Shown one piece after another: positions 63,771-64,000 of a DNA stretch of 64,000 nt. The position numbers were made by a program, and so were the translations under genes. Every line of letters begins with the position of its first letter. Positions within the stretch are counted from its first letter, which is position 1. Source of the stretch: Marinobacter manganoxydans MnI7-9 (GTDB lineage: Bacteria; Pseudomonadota; Gammaproteobacteria; Pseudomonadales; Oleiphilaceae); contig NZ_AGTR01000002.1 of NCBI RefSeq assembly GCF_000235625.1, forward strand, positions 23,910 through 87,909. The letters run 5' to 3'. The notes below the pieces were generated by a model. It was not told the origin of the DNA, did not search any database, and was given only the letters and a program-made list of their open reading frames with translations.

Positions 63771-64000
63771 ATGAGTACCAAGGCGTCGATCGCTTCAGGC
63801 GATAATTTTCATCTTTACAACGAAGAGCTCCTGTCAGCGGAACCCCGGTCAGTGTTTCTGGCGCTAGAGAAGCCTCCCTCTTATGAGGTTTCAAAGAAGA
63901 CGTTCAAGGACCAAATCATCGAACGCCTAACTGTGGAGATCCCATCCGAGGTCTTGGATGAAATCGCGATCAAATGGATTAAGTACCGAAAGCTACAAGG
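63771..64000 (+). CDS. Unrecognised gene, 3' end outside window
   Basis: ATG 63771 with GGGAG 7 nt upstream opens a frame that stays open to the right edge (76 codons): MSTKASIASGDNFHLYNEELL, then RSVFLALEKPPSYEVSKKTFKDQIIERLTVEIPSEVLDEIAIKWIKYRKLQ. The pattern suggests a small soluble protein; I cannot name a family. It lies in the AT-rich island. Confidence 0.6.
   Translation, partial: MSTKASIASGDNFHLYNEELLSAEPRSVFLALEKPPSYEVSKKTFKDQIIERLTVEIPSEVLDEIAIKWIKYRKLQ

Overview
The window is a chromosomal segment of a GC-rich marine gammaproteobacterium. Gene content and order point to Marinobacter or a close relative: an aruFG-type arginine succinyltransferase pair, a glycolate cluster with a TRAP transporter, gpmI-envC-ctpA-yibQ, hisBHAF, a long suf operon, fabA-fabB, polar-flagellum genes flgP/flgT and the end of a bacterial voltage-gated sodium channel. 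The genus is inferred from memory of gene neighbourhoods and was not tested by alignment.

Layout. 1-4950: arginine succinyltransferase (AST) pathway genes aruF (5' end cut off by the window), aruG, astD and astB. 4970-9880: a TetR repressor divergent from an RND efflux pair. 9890-14210 (minus strand): arginine/ornithine ABC importer aotP-aotJ-aotQ-aotM followed by astE, so uptake and the last AST step lie beside the earlier steps with the efflux cassette between them. 14370-23080: glcC, divergent from a TRAP transporter (dctPQM) and glcG-glcD-glcE-glcF. This is a 2-hydroxyacid (probably glycolate) uptake and oxidation unit with two clear FadR-type operators. 23200-30720: mixed housekeeping genes (DUF4124 protein, RhtB exporter, Na/Ca exchanger, UspA with an FNR/Anr box, tRNA-Phe, yggX, mutY, asmA, an SRPBCC protein). 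30860-33680: hisBHAF. 33680-38700 (minus): gpmI-envC-ctpA-yibQ. 38840-45090: yibN, secB, trmL, a thiolase, folM-like, cca and a TraF-like outer-membrane protein. 45335-47125: flgP-flgT. 47138-53534 (minus): sufB-sufC-sufD-sufS-sufA-sufT-sufE behind an IscR-type promoter. 54011-60010: trhP, a solo AraC DNA-binding domain, fabA-fabB, an SRPBCC protein, nnrS and a SirB-like protein.

At about 60,245 the character changes. A sodium-channel gene survives only as its last 75-80 codons, and the sequence beyond is AT-richer and gene-poor: an accessory island running off the right edge. It holds a metallophosphoesterase, about 1 kb of non-coding DNA with a degenerate 30-nt repeat present five times, a two-gene small-protein operon (one protein resembling the Xre/MbcA/ParS toxin-binding domain), and the start of an unrecognised gene at 63,771.

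Two families of short dispersed repeats run through the core. One is a three-armed palindrome of about 100 bp (copies near 10,977, 51,959 and 53,892) whose two inner hairpins carry the apex CATCCMTG. The other is a 27-29 bp hairpin, GGGGTCAGATGAA...TTCATCTGACCCC, found just after three stop codons (9,891; 23,092; 43,741); the first copy supplies the last codons and stop of astE. The strongest candidates for something undescribed are the degenerate 30-nt repeat array in the island and the three-armed palindromes inside operons. Nothing in the window amounts to a complete new system.
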